Source: DATBWZ01 sp036514535
GTDB lineage: Bacteria; JAMCPX01; DATBWZ01
DNA: 15,629 nt
Assembly (NCBI GenBank): GCA_036514535.1
Contig: DATBWZ010000067.1
Span: 1-15,629 of the forward strand
Direction of reading: 5' to 3'
Shown here: piece by piece, positions 1-8,086 of the stretch
Numbering within the stretch: the first letter of the stretch is position 1
How the letters are laid out: the number at the start of each line of letters is the position of its first letter
Notes under the pieces: generated by a model
Database searches by the model: none
What the model saw: the letters and a program-made list of their open reading frames with translations, nothing else
Told to the model about the DNA's origin: nothing
Made by a program: the position numbers and the translations under genes

Positions 1-1422
1 GGAATAAACGATCTCGGCGCTGTGTCCCTGCACAGGGTAGTTGATACCTCCGGATATCTCTCTGGCGATTTCCATGTCCATTCTGTAAATTCCTCAGATG
101 CCCCCATCCCCCTGATTGACAGGGTTATGACATTTGCTGGTGAGGGCGTTGAGATTCTTGTTGCAACAGATCACGATTATATTACAGATTACAGACCGGT
201 TATTGAAGAATTAAACCTTCAGGAATTCGTAAACTCTGTAATAGGGAATGAAGTAACCACATGGGACTTCGGGCATTTCAACGCTTTCCCCCTGACACCT
301 GATACTTCTAAACCGGCAAATGGCGCACTGGACTGGGGGAATGGCACCGGATATACAATGACTCCATGCCAGATTATGGATGGGATGCTGGATGATCCGG
401 GGGAGGAGATTGTTCAGGTGAATCATCCGAGGGGATCAGCTGTATTCCAGGCATACTTCTCAGCAATCCAGCTGGATACTCTCACCCGCAAAACATATGC
501 GACCCCGGAGATATTCAGAATGCCACCGGACCTCGCCAAATTCATTGGTTGGTCGCCTCTGGCTAAAGATACAGGGCTGTTCTACGGCAAATTTACAGCC
601 ATGGAAATATATAACAATTATGGCGATATTGACACACTATTAAACGACTGGTTTACATTTTTAAACACAGGACTTATTGTAACCGGAACAGGGGTTTCAG
701 ACACGCATACTAAGGTAGCGACATCTGCAGGGGTTCCGCGAACATTCACCAAGATGCCAACGGATACCCCGTCCAGGATGAACGACCACGATCTTGTTGC
801 AAACGTTAACACCCAAAAGGTTGTCGTCAGCAACGGACCTTTTCTGATTGTTGAAGTTGAAAACTCGGCAGGGCAGACGGCCGGATCAGGAGATCTCTTA
901 TACTCTAACGGCAATGATATAAATCTGAAGATCAGGATTCAGAGCCCTACGTGGATTAAGTATGATGCGATAAAAATATTTTCCAACACCGGGGAAACTG
1001 CCACTGGTGATGATGGCACGCTGAATAGCAGATCCCCTGCCCCGATTAAAGAGTACAAACTCGGAACGGATTTTGCGCTTGATTCATCTGCTGAAGTTGT
1101 TGCTGATGGAGGCAGGCGGTACGAGGTGAACATAGCCGGTAAATTCAGTATAAGCCGTGATGCCTGGTTTATTGTTCAAGTTAAAACAGAATCAGAAGAG
1201 TACGGCCTTTTCCCTCTCAGTTTCAATAATGGAGAAAAACCTCTCTCAATTTCAAACCCTGTTTTTGTGACGGTTGAGAATGATAATGATTTTGATCCGC
1301 CTGGAGCAACAAGAAGAACAGGGCTTTCAGGAGCCGCTACTAAGAATACAATCCAACAATTAAGAGCATCAACAATTGAGGAGATCGGGAGACTATCTAA
1401 AATTATTGATAAGAAAAAATAA
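1..1422 (+). CDS. CehA/McbA-type PHP-domain metallohydrolase, 5' end outside window
   Basis: The reading frame is open to the left edge (473 codons visible), so the gene is probably truncated by the window; a GTG at 22 is only an internal candidate start. The fragment begins a few residues before a PHP metal site: GDFHVHS (H25, H27), TDHD (D57, H58), GNE (E84) with a following H92, NHP (about 141-143) and SDTH (D234, H236). These are the metal ligands expected of PHP phosphoesterase-like hydrolases, and the FHVHS/TDHD arrangement is typical of the CehA/McbA family. The last 170 or so residues look beta-rich, as in family members with a C-terminal sandwich domain. The missing N-terminus could hold a signal peptide and a regulatory domain; I cannot see it. 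Substrate is unknown: family members hydrolyse esters, carbamates or phosphoesters. It converges on the purine permease gene with a 9-bp gap. Confident on fold, not on reaction. Confidence 0.85.
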   Translation, partial: GINDLGAVSLHRVVDTSGYLSGDFHVHSVNSSDAPIPLIDRVMTFAGEGVEILVATDHDYITDYRPVIEELNLQEFVNSVIGNEVTTWDFGHFNAFPLTPDTSKPANGALDWGNGTGYTMTPCQIMDGMLDDPGEEIVQVNHPRGSAVFQAYFSAIQLDTLTRKTYATPEIFRMPPDLAKFIGWSPLAKDTGLFYGKFTAMEIYNNYGDIDTLLNDWFTFLNTGLIVTGTGVSDTHTKVATSAGVPRTFTKMPTDTPSRMNDHDLVANVNTQKVVVSNGPFLIVEVENSAGQTAGSGDLLYSNGNDINLKIRIQSPTWIKYDAIKIFSNTGETATGDDGTLNSRSPAPIKEYKLGTDFALDSSAEVVADGGRRYEVNIAGKFSISRDAWFIVQVKTESEEYGLFPLSFNNGEKPLSISNPVFVTVENDNDFDPPGATRRTGLSGAATKNTIQQLRASTIEEIGRLSKIIDKKK

Positions 1423-1426
1423 AAAC

Positions 1427-1443
1427 TCGGATTATAATCCCGA
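1427..1443. terminator. Probable shared (bidirectional) terminator hairpin
   Basis: A dyad with the perfect palindrome GGATTATAATCC (1429-1440), extended by TC on the left and CGA on the right, lies between the two convergent genes. On the minus strand it is followed by a long T-rich run (A-rich on plus, 1410-1425); on the plus strand a shorter A run follows. It therefore looks strongest as terminator of the minus-strand purine permease, whose stop codon lies inside the stem. The A/T-rich centre makes the hairpin only moderately stable. Confidence 0.5.
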
Positions 1444-2724
1444 AAAATACCCGGCGAGTATTAATATTGCAATAACATATATAAGCCAGTGCACTTCTTT
1501 TCCTCTTCCACTCAGGGCTTTTACAAAGGCAAAGGAAACAAAACCAAGGGAAAGCCCGGTTGTTATACTGAACGAAAGTGGCATGCTTACAATAGTAAGG
1601 AATGCCGGCAGCGCTTCTGTAAAATCGTTCCATTTTATCCTTGTAACTGTTTCAATCATAAGTGCTCCCACTATTATCAATGCTGGCGCAACAACAGGGC
1701 CAGTAAAAACCTGTGCTAATGGAGTAAAAAACAGCGCAACAAGGAAACACAGGGCGGTAATTATGTTAGCCATACCCGTTCTGCCGCCCTCAGTAACTCC
1801 TGCAGCGCTCTCAATGTAACAGGTAACGGTTGATGTTCCGCAAAGGGAGCCGATTATTGAACCAGAGGCATCTGCAAATAGCGCCCTGTTCAGCCTTGGG
1901 AATTCCCCTTCCTTCACAAATCCGCCCTTCTCCCCCACGCCAATCAGTGTTCCTATTGCGTCAAACATCGCAAAAAAAAGAAAAATAAAAACAGGAGCTA
2001 TGTATTTAACCTGAAAAGCACCTTGGATATCAAGTTTCAGGAATGTACCGGACATGGATGGTGTTTTCATGACCGATTCAGGAAAGGATACAACTCCTGT
2101 CACAATTCCTATGATACCTGTCACAATCAATCCCCAGAAGAGCGCACCCCTTATCCTTCTCCCTATAAGGAGTGACATGACCGCAAGGCCGGCAATTGAT
2201 ACGACAGCAGTCGTATTTCTAAGGTTGCCAAGACTCACAAGGGTATTGGAATTAGAAACTATTATGCCGGCATTCTTCATTCCTATAAATGCTATAAATA
2301 TGCCGATCCCTGCGGAAATGCTGTACTTCATACACTCGGGAACTGCAGCAAAGATTCTTTCCCGGATGCCCACAATGGTAAGAAGTATAAAAATTACACC
2401 GGAAAGAAAGACTATACCGAGACATATCTCCCACGGAACCCCCATCCCCTTAGAAATTTCATAACTGAAAAACACATTCATTCCCATGCCAGGAGCAAGA
2501 GCAATTGGATAATCGGCAACAATAGCCATGATAATCGTTGCCAGCGCAGAAGCAACGCATGTAGCGACCATAACAGATTCAAAATCCATCCCGGCGCCAT
2601 TTATGTCACTGAGGATTGCGGGATTAACAAAGATAATATACGCCATGGTCATAAAGGTAGTTAGTCCGGCGGTGATTTCTGTTCTTACTGATGAACCGGA
2701 TTCTTTAATCCCGAAAATACTCAA
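1432..2724 (-). CDS. NCS2-family (AzgA-type) purine permease
   Basis: A 430-residue polytopic inner-membrane protein, close to the usual length of AzgA-type nucleobase:cation symporters that import adenine, guanine or hypoxanthine. Recognisable family stretches are the N-terminal TEITAGLTTFMTMAYIIFVNP, the ALAPGMGMNVFFSYE segment, the FFAMFDAIGTLIGV helix, and the GTSTVTCYIESAAGVTEGGRTG signature near residue 300. About a dozen hydrophobic helices run through the whole length. The start is a TTG at 2722-2724, chosen because GAGG lies 8 nt upstream and no ATG precedes the conserved N-terminus. This ribosome site overlaps the stop of the upstream diguanylate cyclase gene (10-bp gap), so the two are probably cotranscribed. 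I see no purine riboswitch upstream, and there is no room for one. Exact substrate within the purines cannot be told. Confidence 0.93.
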   Translation of the reverse strand: MSIFGIKESGSSVRTEITAGLTTFMTMAYIIFVNPAILSDINGAGMDFESVMVATCVASALATIIMAIVADYPIALAPGMGMNVFFSYEISKGMGVPWEICLGIVFLSGVIFILLTIVGIRERIFAAVPECMKYSISAGIGIFIAFIGMKNAGIIVSNSNTLVSLGNLRNTTAVVSIAGLAVMSLLIGRRIRGALFWGLIVTGIIGIVTGVVSFPESVMKTPSMSGTFLKLDIQGAFQVKYIAPVFIFLFFAMFDAIGTLIGVGEKGGFVKEGEFPRLNRALFADASGSIIGSLCGTSTVTCYIESAAGVTEGGRTGMANIITALCFLVALFFTPLAQVFTGPVVAPALIIVGALMIETVTRIKWNDFTEALPAFLTIVSMPLSFSITTGLSLGFVSFAFVKALSGRGKEVHWLIYVIAILILAGYFSGL

Positions 2725-2734
2725 CTTAGTTTCC

Positions 2735-4375
2735 TCAGGATGAGCAGATGATGCCTACGCCCTTTTTCTTGGCATGGTAAAGGGCATTATCAGCTTTGTT
2801 AATTAATTCTTTTGTTGATAAAATCGCCAGGATTTCCATAGAAGAAAGTCCCATACAAGCGCTCAGTCTTACAAATTCCTCCCGAACCGGAATATCAGTT
2901 GTTTTTAACTTTTCAATAATTCTCATGGCAACATTCATAGCCGTATTGTAATCAGTATCAGGCAGAATTACAACAAACTCATCTCCTCCGTAACGGGCGA
3001 GTATATCTGTATTGCGTATACAATCTTTCAAAATACCAACGATAGATTTTAGGACTTTATCCCCCTCCTGATGGCCATATTGGTCGTTAATAGTCTTAAA
3101 ATTATCCATGTCCATTATAATCAAAGATATGGGTGTATTATTTCTTCGGCATCTGGAAAACTCTTCTTCCAGTCTTATGTGAAAGAATCTGTGATTATAA
3201 ATGCCTGTCAAGCCGTCGGTATTTGATAAGTGCTGAAGTATGTTATAGAGCTCCATACGATCCAGATAGATGCTTATCTGTTTTGCGATGGCATACAATA
3301 TTGTAATTTCATTATCCCTGAATGCCCTGCCTGCGGGATCTTTTTTATACAACATAACTACGGAATTATTTTTATCAGATTTGACCATGCTTGATATAGT
3401 ATCATTGTAAATCATCCCTTCTTTTGTATCTAATGTATTATTGAAAATTTCCCAAATGTTTTCGGTAGTTGTAACGGAGCCTGAAATTGATGAAATGATT
3501 TGAAGTTCATTATCTTCTCTGCGCTTTATAATTATAGCACATGAGATAATAGGCATTATATTTGACAACTCGTTATGGATCTTTCTCAAAAGCACATCAA
3601 CGCTGTGCTGTTCAACCATGTGGGTTGTTATCTCGTAAAGAACCCGCTGGTACTGATTTGAACGGTTAAGCATTTCCTTCTGAAGTTCTAACTGGTTTGT
3701 GATATCTATCAACTCACTATTGCTAAACTCTAATTGTTTGTTGGTCTGGTTTAGATCTTTGACTGTGTTTGCAAGTTCTTTTTCTCTGATCCTCAGCCTT
3801 TTCACTATATATCTGTTAGAAAGGATCCCAAATAAAGCCACATAAAGCAATTCGGCGCTGATAATTATAAATAAAGCCTTATTCTTATGAGGTTTTAAAG
3901 TTAATCTCAGATAATTCTGCGGGTAATGTAATACAATATTTTTATATTCACAAAACAGGAGTGTCAGTAAAAAAGCCATAGATACGGCCAGGACAAGTAT
4001 CCCATTATAAAATCCCAGGGTAGCTCCTCCTGCTATTATCAGTACCAAATATAGTAAGATAAAAGGGCTTTCTATTCCGCCGGTCAGATGGATCAGATAT
4101 GTAAGGATTAGGATGTCTTTGCCAACGGATATTATAGAGAATTTATACGAACCAAGACCAATCTTTATATAGGAAAGAATAATCTTGTCTGCAACAGCAC
4201 CACCCAAAAGTATTGCAAAGAAAATAAAATACTGTTTTATCTCCAGCTTGCCGCCAGCACCAGAGAACTGATATATTAAGAATGCAATACTAATAATTAG
4301 ATAGTAGATATCCCTGAATCTCATTACAGAACTGATTCTTCTTGTGAATGTTGGAGTAACAGGTATCATATTCAC
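2735..4375 (-). CDS. Membrane-bound diguanylate cyclase (GAF-GGDEF)
   Basis: A 546-residue inner-membrane enzyme expected to make c-di-GMP from two GTP. Domains in order: about six hydrophobic segments between residues 22 and 195; a charged, Asn/Gln-rich coiled coil at about 195-245; a GAF-like sensor region at about 245-380; and a GGDEF domain from about 390 to the end. The active site reads RYGGDEF (GGDEF 463-467), intact, and an RNTD at 454-457 lies five residues before it, the canonical RxxD inhibitory I-site, so product feedback is expected. The conserved LSNTDGLTGIYNHR entry motif is present. The start is a GTG at 4373-4375 or an ATG two codons later; neither has a strong ribosome site. 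It lies 10 bp upstream of the purine permease gene and 91 bp downstream of the ompA-like gene. The signal sensed is unknown. Confidence 0.93.
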   Translation of the reverse strand: MNMIPVTPTFTRRISSVMRFRDIYYLIISIAFLIYQFSGAGGKLEIKQYFIFFAILLGGAVADKIILSYIKIGLGSYKFSIISVGKDILILTYLIHLTGGIESPFILLYLVLIIAGGATLGFYNGILVLAVSMAFLLTLLFCEYKNIVLHYPQNYLRLTLKPHKNKALFIIISAELLYVALFGILSNRYIVKRLRIREKELANTVKDLNQTNKQLEFSNSELIDITNQLELQKEMLNRSNQYQRVLYEITTHMVEQHSVDVLLRKIHNELSNIMPIISCAIIIKRREDNELQIISSISGSVTTTENIWEIFNNTLDTKEGMIYNDTISSMVKSDKNNSVVMLYKKDPAGRAFRDNEITILYAIAKQISIYLDRMELYNILQHLSNTDGLTGIYNHRFFHIRLEEEFSRCRRNNTPISLIIMDMDNFKTINDQYGHQEGDKVLKSIVGILKDCIRNTDILARYGGDEFVVILPDTDYNTAMNVAMRIIEKLKTTDIPVREEFVRLSACMGLSSMEILAILSTKELINKADNALYHAKKKGVGIICSS

Positions 4376-4466
4376 TTATCTCTGGAGTCTCAGTGTATAG
4401 TTATATTCCCCTGCAAATAAAAATATTTAAAATACAACTACAATGAATCAAAAACAAAAGTTATTT

Positions 4467-6065
4467 CTACTGGTCGGTAATTACAAACTCAACCCTTCTG
4501 TTCTTTGCTCTGCCCTCTGCCGTAGCATTGTCTGCTATTGGCATTGTTTCGCCGTAACCTTTTGCTGTCACTCTGTCCGGAGATACTCCTTTGTTGATTA
4601 AATATTTCATTATTGTATTAGCTCTCGCGTCAGATAAACGCAGGTTGGGTTGATCGCTTCCAATGCTGTCAGTATGACCTTCAATTCTGATTTTAATATT
4701 TTGATTTTTTAAAAGAATATCAGAAATATCATCCATCAAGCTGTATGAAACTGGCAGAATATTTGCTTTTCCGGATCCGAAGAAAATTGTTTCGGTTATC
4801 ACTATTTTCTGCTTTTCTATAAAAACCCGGGGCTTTTTCTCAGGAGCAGGTGGAAGTGATGGAGGTGGCGGCGGGGCAGACTCTGACTCCAATGTAAAAT
4901 CTACCCTTGTTTTAAAACCATCTTTAACAGTCGCAGTTTTAATCTGTGTTTTATAATTCGGCATAGTAACAGCAACTTCATAATTCCCGGACGGAAGTTT
5001 TACAATGAATTCTCCCGTAGAGATATCGCTGACTGCAGATGGAATCGCTCCGGCGTCTGTCTTTTCTTCTATTAGCGCAGATTTGATAGAAATGGTCGCC
5101 GGCAGCGGCTTATTCTCCTGATCCTGTATTCTGCCGAAAATGGCTCCCATTGCAATTTCCTTTTGAAGAAGGATTGTAACCTCTGCGGCCTTCCCCTGTT
5201 CAACGACAACTTTTGCAGTTCCTTGCGCAAATCCATCTTTTGTAGCAACGAGATTTACTTCGCCGGTTTTTATTTCTGGCGTTGCGAAGGCGCCGTCTGC
5301 ATTTGTTGAAAGATCTGTCAGGCTTGTTCCCTTCATTTCTATAACAGCCTTCCCCAGGGGAGTATTAGTATCTTTTTCAAGCACCCTGCCAGTTATTCTG
5401 CCTGTGTCTGGGGGTGGAGGAGTCACCTCTATTGTCTCCTTGACAATTTTAATGTCGTCCGATTTTCCAAAAATAAAACCAACCCCGCCGGTTAAATATG
5501 GATAAATATCCCTTATCCCTGTTTCCACATTAAGCAGTAAGTTTTTTATCCTTATGTTAATGCCGAATGGAATATGAATAGGGAGTAAAGGAATCGGATA
5601 AGATATTTTCTCTTTCCGGCTAAAGGTTCCTGGTGGTTCTTCTTCAAGGATCCATGCAGTAGGAAGCAAAACAGAAAATCCTACGCCTATACCTGTATAA
5701 AAATTTAATGGCGAACCGGGGAATGCTGTCCATATCCCTGTAACATTAAAAGCAAGTCTGTCAATATCAACAAATTCAATCTCTCTCTGAGTGGGGAAAG
5801 TGGTCATCCTGACCCAATCCAGCGTGTAGTGTCCTGAAAATGCGCCTTTATACCCGCCCTTCCCGTAATATATGTATTTTAAAGAAGCATCCTGACCTTT
5901 ATACCTTAGCCACCCTTGCGCTTCAGGGTCGGTAATCTTATTTTCCATAAATCCAGGTATATCCCCTACCCCATATGATGCTATAATCCCGTGTTTCTCT
6001 AACGGTTCCGCAATAAGTGGTTTACATAAAAGGATAATTAAAAATGCCAGATATTTTCTGTTCAT
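4467..6065 (-). CDS. OmpA-family outer-membrane protein with two carboxypeptidase-regulatory-like repeats
   Basis: A 532-residue secreted protein. A signal peptide (residues 1-19, cleavage likely after PLIA) is followed by a region to about 205 rich in alternating Gly/aromatic strands, consistent with an outer-membrane barrel. Two carboxypeptidase-regulatory-like beta-sandwich repeats follow (about 218-300, GRITGRVLEKD; about 305-393, GAIFGRIQDQE). A Pro-rich linker at about 396-410 leads to a C-terminal OmpA/MotB domain (about 415-530) with EGHTDSIGSD and LRLSDARAN, which carry the Asp and Arg that hold peptidoglycan in this family. Its likely role is anchoring the outer membrane to the wall; the role of the two repeats is unknown. 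The ATG start has AGAGG 6 nt upstream. It lies between an HD-GYP gene (117-bp gap with a promoter-like element) and a cyclase gene. The domain calls are firm; the barrel is inferred. Confidence 0.88.
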   Translation of the reverse strand: MNRKYLAFLIILLCKPLIAEPLEKHGIIASYGVGDIPGFMENKITDPEAQGWLRYKGQDASLKYIYYGKGGYKGAFSGHYTLDWVRMTTFPTQREIEFVDIDRLAFNVTGIWTAFPGSPLNFYTGIGVGFSVLLPTAWILEEEPPGTFSRKEKISYPIPLLPIHIPFGINIRIKNLLLNVETGIRDIYPYLTGGVGFIFGKSDDIKIVKETIEVTPPPPDTGRITGRVLEKDTNTPLGKAVIEMKGTSLTDLSTNADGAFATPEIKTGEVNLVATKDGFAQGTAKVVVEQGKAAEVTILLQKEIAMGAIFGRIQDQENKPLPATISIKSALIEEKTDAGAIPSAVSDISTGEFIVKLPSGNYEVAVTMPNYKTQIKTATVKDGFKTRVDFTLESESAPPPPPSLPPAPEKKPRVFIEKQKIVITETIFFGSGKANILPVSYSLMDDISDILLKNQNIKIRIEGHTDSIGSDQPNLRLSDARANTIMKYLINKGVSPDRVTAKGYGETMPIADNATAEGRAKNRRVEFVITDQ

Positions 6066-6107
6066 CGGACACCTCTATAAAATCAATTTTTACCTCAACA
6101 AAAAATA

Positions 6108-6135
6108 AACCTAACATATTTTTTGTAAATGTCAA
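6108..6135 (-). promoter_or_regulatory. Candidate sigma-70-type promoter for the ompA-like gene
   Basis: On the minus strand a perfect TTGACA (-35, 6130-6135) is followed after 16 bp by TAGGTT (-10, 6108-6113), a weak match. It sits about 45 bp upstream of the ompA-like start in an A/T-rich gap with no other feature. The -35 is convincing, the -10 is not. Confidence 0.35.
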
Positions 6136-6182
6136 ATGTTTTATTTTTGCGGAGAAGAATTTATATCTTTCAATCAAAAAAA

Positions 6183-7241
6183 TCAGTACCCAAGGTATTT
6201 TTCTGGAGTCTCAATGAACTTTTCCTTGCATGAGTTTGCGCAAAAATAGTGTGTTTTTCCATTATAATCGTGTTTGATAGCTGACGAAATTTCGTTTATT
6301 TTCATTTTGCAAACAGGGTCAATATGCGTAATAACTGAAGGTGGCTTCACGAATTCAAATCCAATCTCAAAAAAGGCCTTAACAACCGCAGGATCAAACT
6401 GCTGGCCGGAGTGTTTTTTAATTTCTTCAACCGCGGACTCGTGACTCATTCTGTTTCTGTAAGGCCGATCGGATATCATAGCATCGTAAGCATCTGCCAC
6501 AGCAATTATGCGCGCAAGAAGCGGAATTCTGTTTCCCTCCAGTCCGTCAGGATACCCGCTACCATCATACATTTCATGATGGTGTCTCACAGCAAGAATA
6601 AAATTCTTGAAATACTCCATCTCCTTGAGAATTTTAGCCCCTATCTGAGGATGCCTTTTTATTTCTGCAAATTCATTAGGCGTTAACCTGCCACGCTTCT
6701 TCAAAAATGAATCATCCACACCGATGTTGCCTACATCATGTAAAAGGCTGGCTTCATAGAGTGCCTTTATATTCCCGGCGGAAAGTTTCAGCTTCAAAGC
6801 AATTCTTTTCGCAATGGAAGCCACCCGAATAGAATGTCCTTCAGTATATGGATCTCTCGCATCAAGAGTGCCGCTGACAGCCTTTATGAGATCAATGTGC
6901 GCTGCGTCTTTTGCATCCCTTTCTATTCGCTCCGATTCAACAATATGCCCCGCAACGCCGCCCAGGAGCATAAAAGATGCACCTTTTAAAATAACTTCAA
7001 AAGGGTTTGAAAGTCCAAAATATAAAAAAGAATGAAGTCCTTCCATGCCCATAGATATTATGCCAGTTATTATTCCAGCATAGAAGCCAAACCAGTAGCC
7101 CGCAAATATTACAGGGATGAAGTAAAAGAACGATGCGAAATCATAATCTTCCTTTAAGAACATTGGGCTTGTAAACTGAAACAGTGTGATCAGTGTGATT
7201 ATTAGAATAATGATCAGAATCTTTTTACGCTTTGAAGACAT
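6183..7241 (-). CDS. Membrane HD-GYP domain protein with C-terminal YHS domain
   Basis: A 352-residue protein when begun at the ATG at 7239-7241. An in-frame TTG at 7278-7280 would add 13 residues; neither start has a clear ribosome site. The first 110 or so residues hold about four membrane helices. The HD-GYP domain (about 125-300) should hydrolyse c-di-GMP. It carries EGHSIRVA, LLHDVGN (HD at 168-169), KRHPQIG, VRHHHEMYDGSGYPDG (GYP 229-231), and DAYDAM. One key position is changed: the usual HDxGK reads HDVGN (N172 in place of Lys). The last 47 residues form a YHS domain (DPVCKM, then YFCANSCKEKF; C311, C334, C338), a small metal-binding module often found on copper ATPases. The combination, next to a copper operon, suggests metal-linked c-di-GMP control, but this is inference. 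Confidence 0.9.
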   Translation of the reverse strand: MSSKRKKILIIILIITLITLFQFTSPMFLKEDYDFASFFYFIPVIFAGYWFGFYAGIITGIISMGMEGLHSFLYFGLSNPFEVILKGASFMLLGGVAGHIVESERIERDAKDAAHIDLIKAVSGTLDARDPYTEGHSIRVASIAKRIALKLKLSAGNIKALYEASLLHDVGNIGVDDSFLKKRGRLTPNEFAEIKRHPQIGAKILKEMEYFKNFILAVRHHHEMYDGSGYPDGLEGNRIPLLARIIAVADAYDAMISDRPYRNRMSHESAVEEIKKHSGQQFDPAVVKAFFEIGFEFVKPPSVITHIDPVCKMKINEISSAIKHDYNGKTHYFCANSCKEKFIETPEKYLGY

Positions 7242-7317
7242 AACCGATGATATTTTACCCTTTTTTTTCTGAAAATGCAATTTTTTTATTCAATCCAATC
7301 GTTCCGGCAATTTCAAA

Positions 7318-7369
7318 TGTAGCCCCGCCCTCACGGTATATTGGGCATGCACATTGGTTTGCCCCTACA
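7318..7369 (+). repeat. Short palindromic repeat of the GTAGGGGC type, partly degenerate
   Basis: A 52-bp element is bounded by TGTAG and CTACA. Its right part, 7343-7364, can fold with GGGCA pairing TGCCC. The same 22 positions match 16 of 22 bases with 14419-14440 read on the minus strand (shared GGGC, CACA, GGT and TGCCC blocks at equal spacing), so the two are one repeat family. Elements ending in GGGGC plus GTAG are common in environmental genomes. It lies just after the stop of the upstream outer-membrane protein gene and could form a transcript-end hairpin, but no T run follows. Confidence 0.55.
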
Positions 7370-7372
7370 TAA

Positions 7373-8086
7373 TTAATGTTTATGTTCCTCTTCATCTTCA
7401 CTACTTTCCTCTTCTTTCTCTTTATGCTTCATCATGCATCCGCCGTGCATCATGTGGGGCATGTGGTTCATTGATCCGGCAATGTGATAGGATATATTTA
7501 TTCCAAAGGAAACATTGCTGCCATCAATAAGATTTCCTTGCCCTGATGATGCAGTAAAAGGAATGTATAGATATGCTGCCCGCAAACCGACCGATACATT
7601 GTTTTTTATTAAGTAATCAAAACCGGTTGCCAAATTCACACCCCAGGAAACAAGAAAGTCATCGGTAGTATTCCATCTGTTCATCATTGAATAATCAGCA
7701 CGCAGTGTATATGCGCCAATTCCCGCTTGGATAACAGGCTGAATATTAGATACTTCATTGAATGTAAATCCAAAGCCAATATTTCCGCCGTGAAAACCTA
7801 CAGTGGTTTTTACTGTGTTCTGGTTTGTGCCTGAGGCGTCAATATTTTGAATTCCTTCTCCAATATGCAATGAACCGAGCCATTGAGCCCTTATACTGAA
7901 AAAATCCGTTACATTCCAAGCCACATTGAGCCCTGCACCAGGCCCAGGGTCAATCGTTTTGCTCAAAGTGCTTCCCGTGAACATTCTTGCTCCGAGGTCA
8001 AGACCAAGGGATAAACCATCTTCAGCATGGGCATAACCAGACATCGCAAATAACAAAAATACAAGGTATGTAACTATTTTCTTCAT
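7373..8086 (-). CDS. Small outer-membrane beta-barrel protein with His/Met-rich acidic tail
   Basis: A 237-residue protein from the ATG at 8084-8086; a frame 7 codons longer exists, but the chosen ATG follows GGGAGG by 4 nt and begins a clear signal peptide (residues 1-21, cleavage after AHA). Residues 22-203 alternate Gly, aromatic and polar residues as in 8- to 10-strand outer-membrane barrels, ending in FGINISYHIA. The last 34 residues are unlike a barrel: GSMNHMPHMMHGGCMMKHK, then a Glu/Ser/Asp run ending EEHKH. This tail has many His and Met and one Cys and should bind copper or silver on the periplasmic side if the barrel has usual topology. The ATG overlaps the cusA stop as ATGA, so translation is coupled to the pump. 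I do not recognise a named family; the copper role rests on tail and operon. Confidence 0.8.
   Translation of the reverse strand: MKKIVTYLVFLLFAMSGYAHAEDGLSLGLDLGARMFTGSTLSKTIDPGPGAGLNVAWNVTDFFSIRAQWLGSLHIGEGIQNIDASGTNQNTVKTTVGFHGGNIGFGFTFNEVSNIQPVIQAGIGAYTLRADYSMMNRWNTTDDFLVSWGVNLATGFDYLIKNNVSVGLRAAYLYIPFTASSGQGNLIDGSNVSFGINISYHIAGSMNHMPHMMHGGCMMKHKEKEEESSEDEEEHKH

Noticed and set aside
2725..2734. Possible purine riboswitch upstream of the permease
   Set aside because: Only 10 bp separate the genes; there is no space for an aptamer.
1376..2743. Several plus-strand open frames of 70-147 codons opposite the purine permease gene
   Set aside because: They mirror the permease on the other strand, have no recognisable domain, and the permease frame is clearly real.
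4376..4466. Promoter-like TTGATT with an A/T-rich -10 upstream of the cyclase gene
   Set aside because: The whole gap is A/T-rich and no hexamer pair stands out.
6180..6200. Possible terminator after the HD-GYP gene (TACC/GGTA stem then T run on the minus strand)
   Set aside because: The stem is only 4 bp and the T run starts several bases later; too weak to list.
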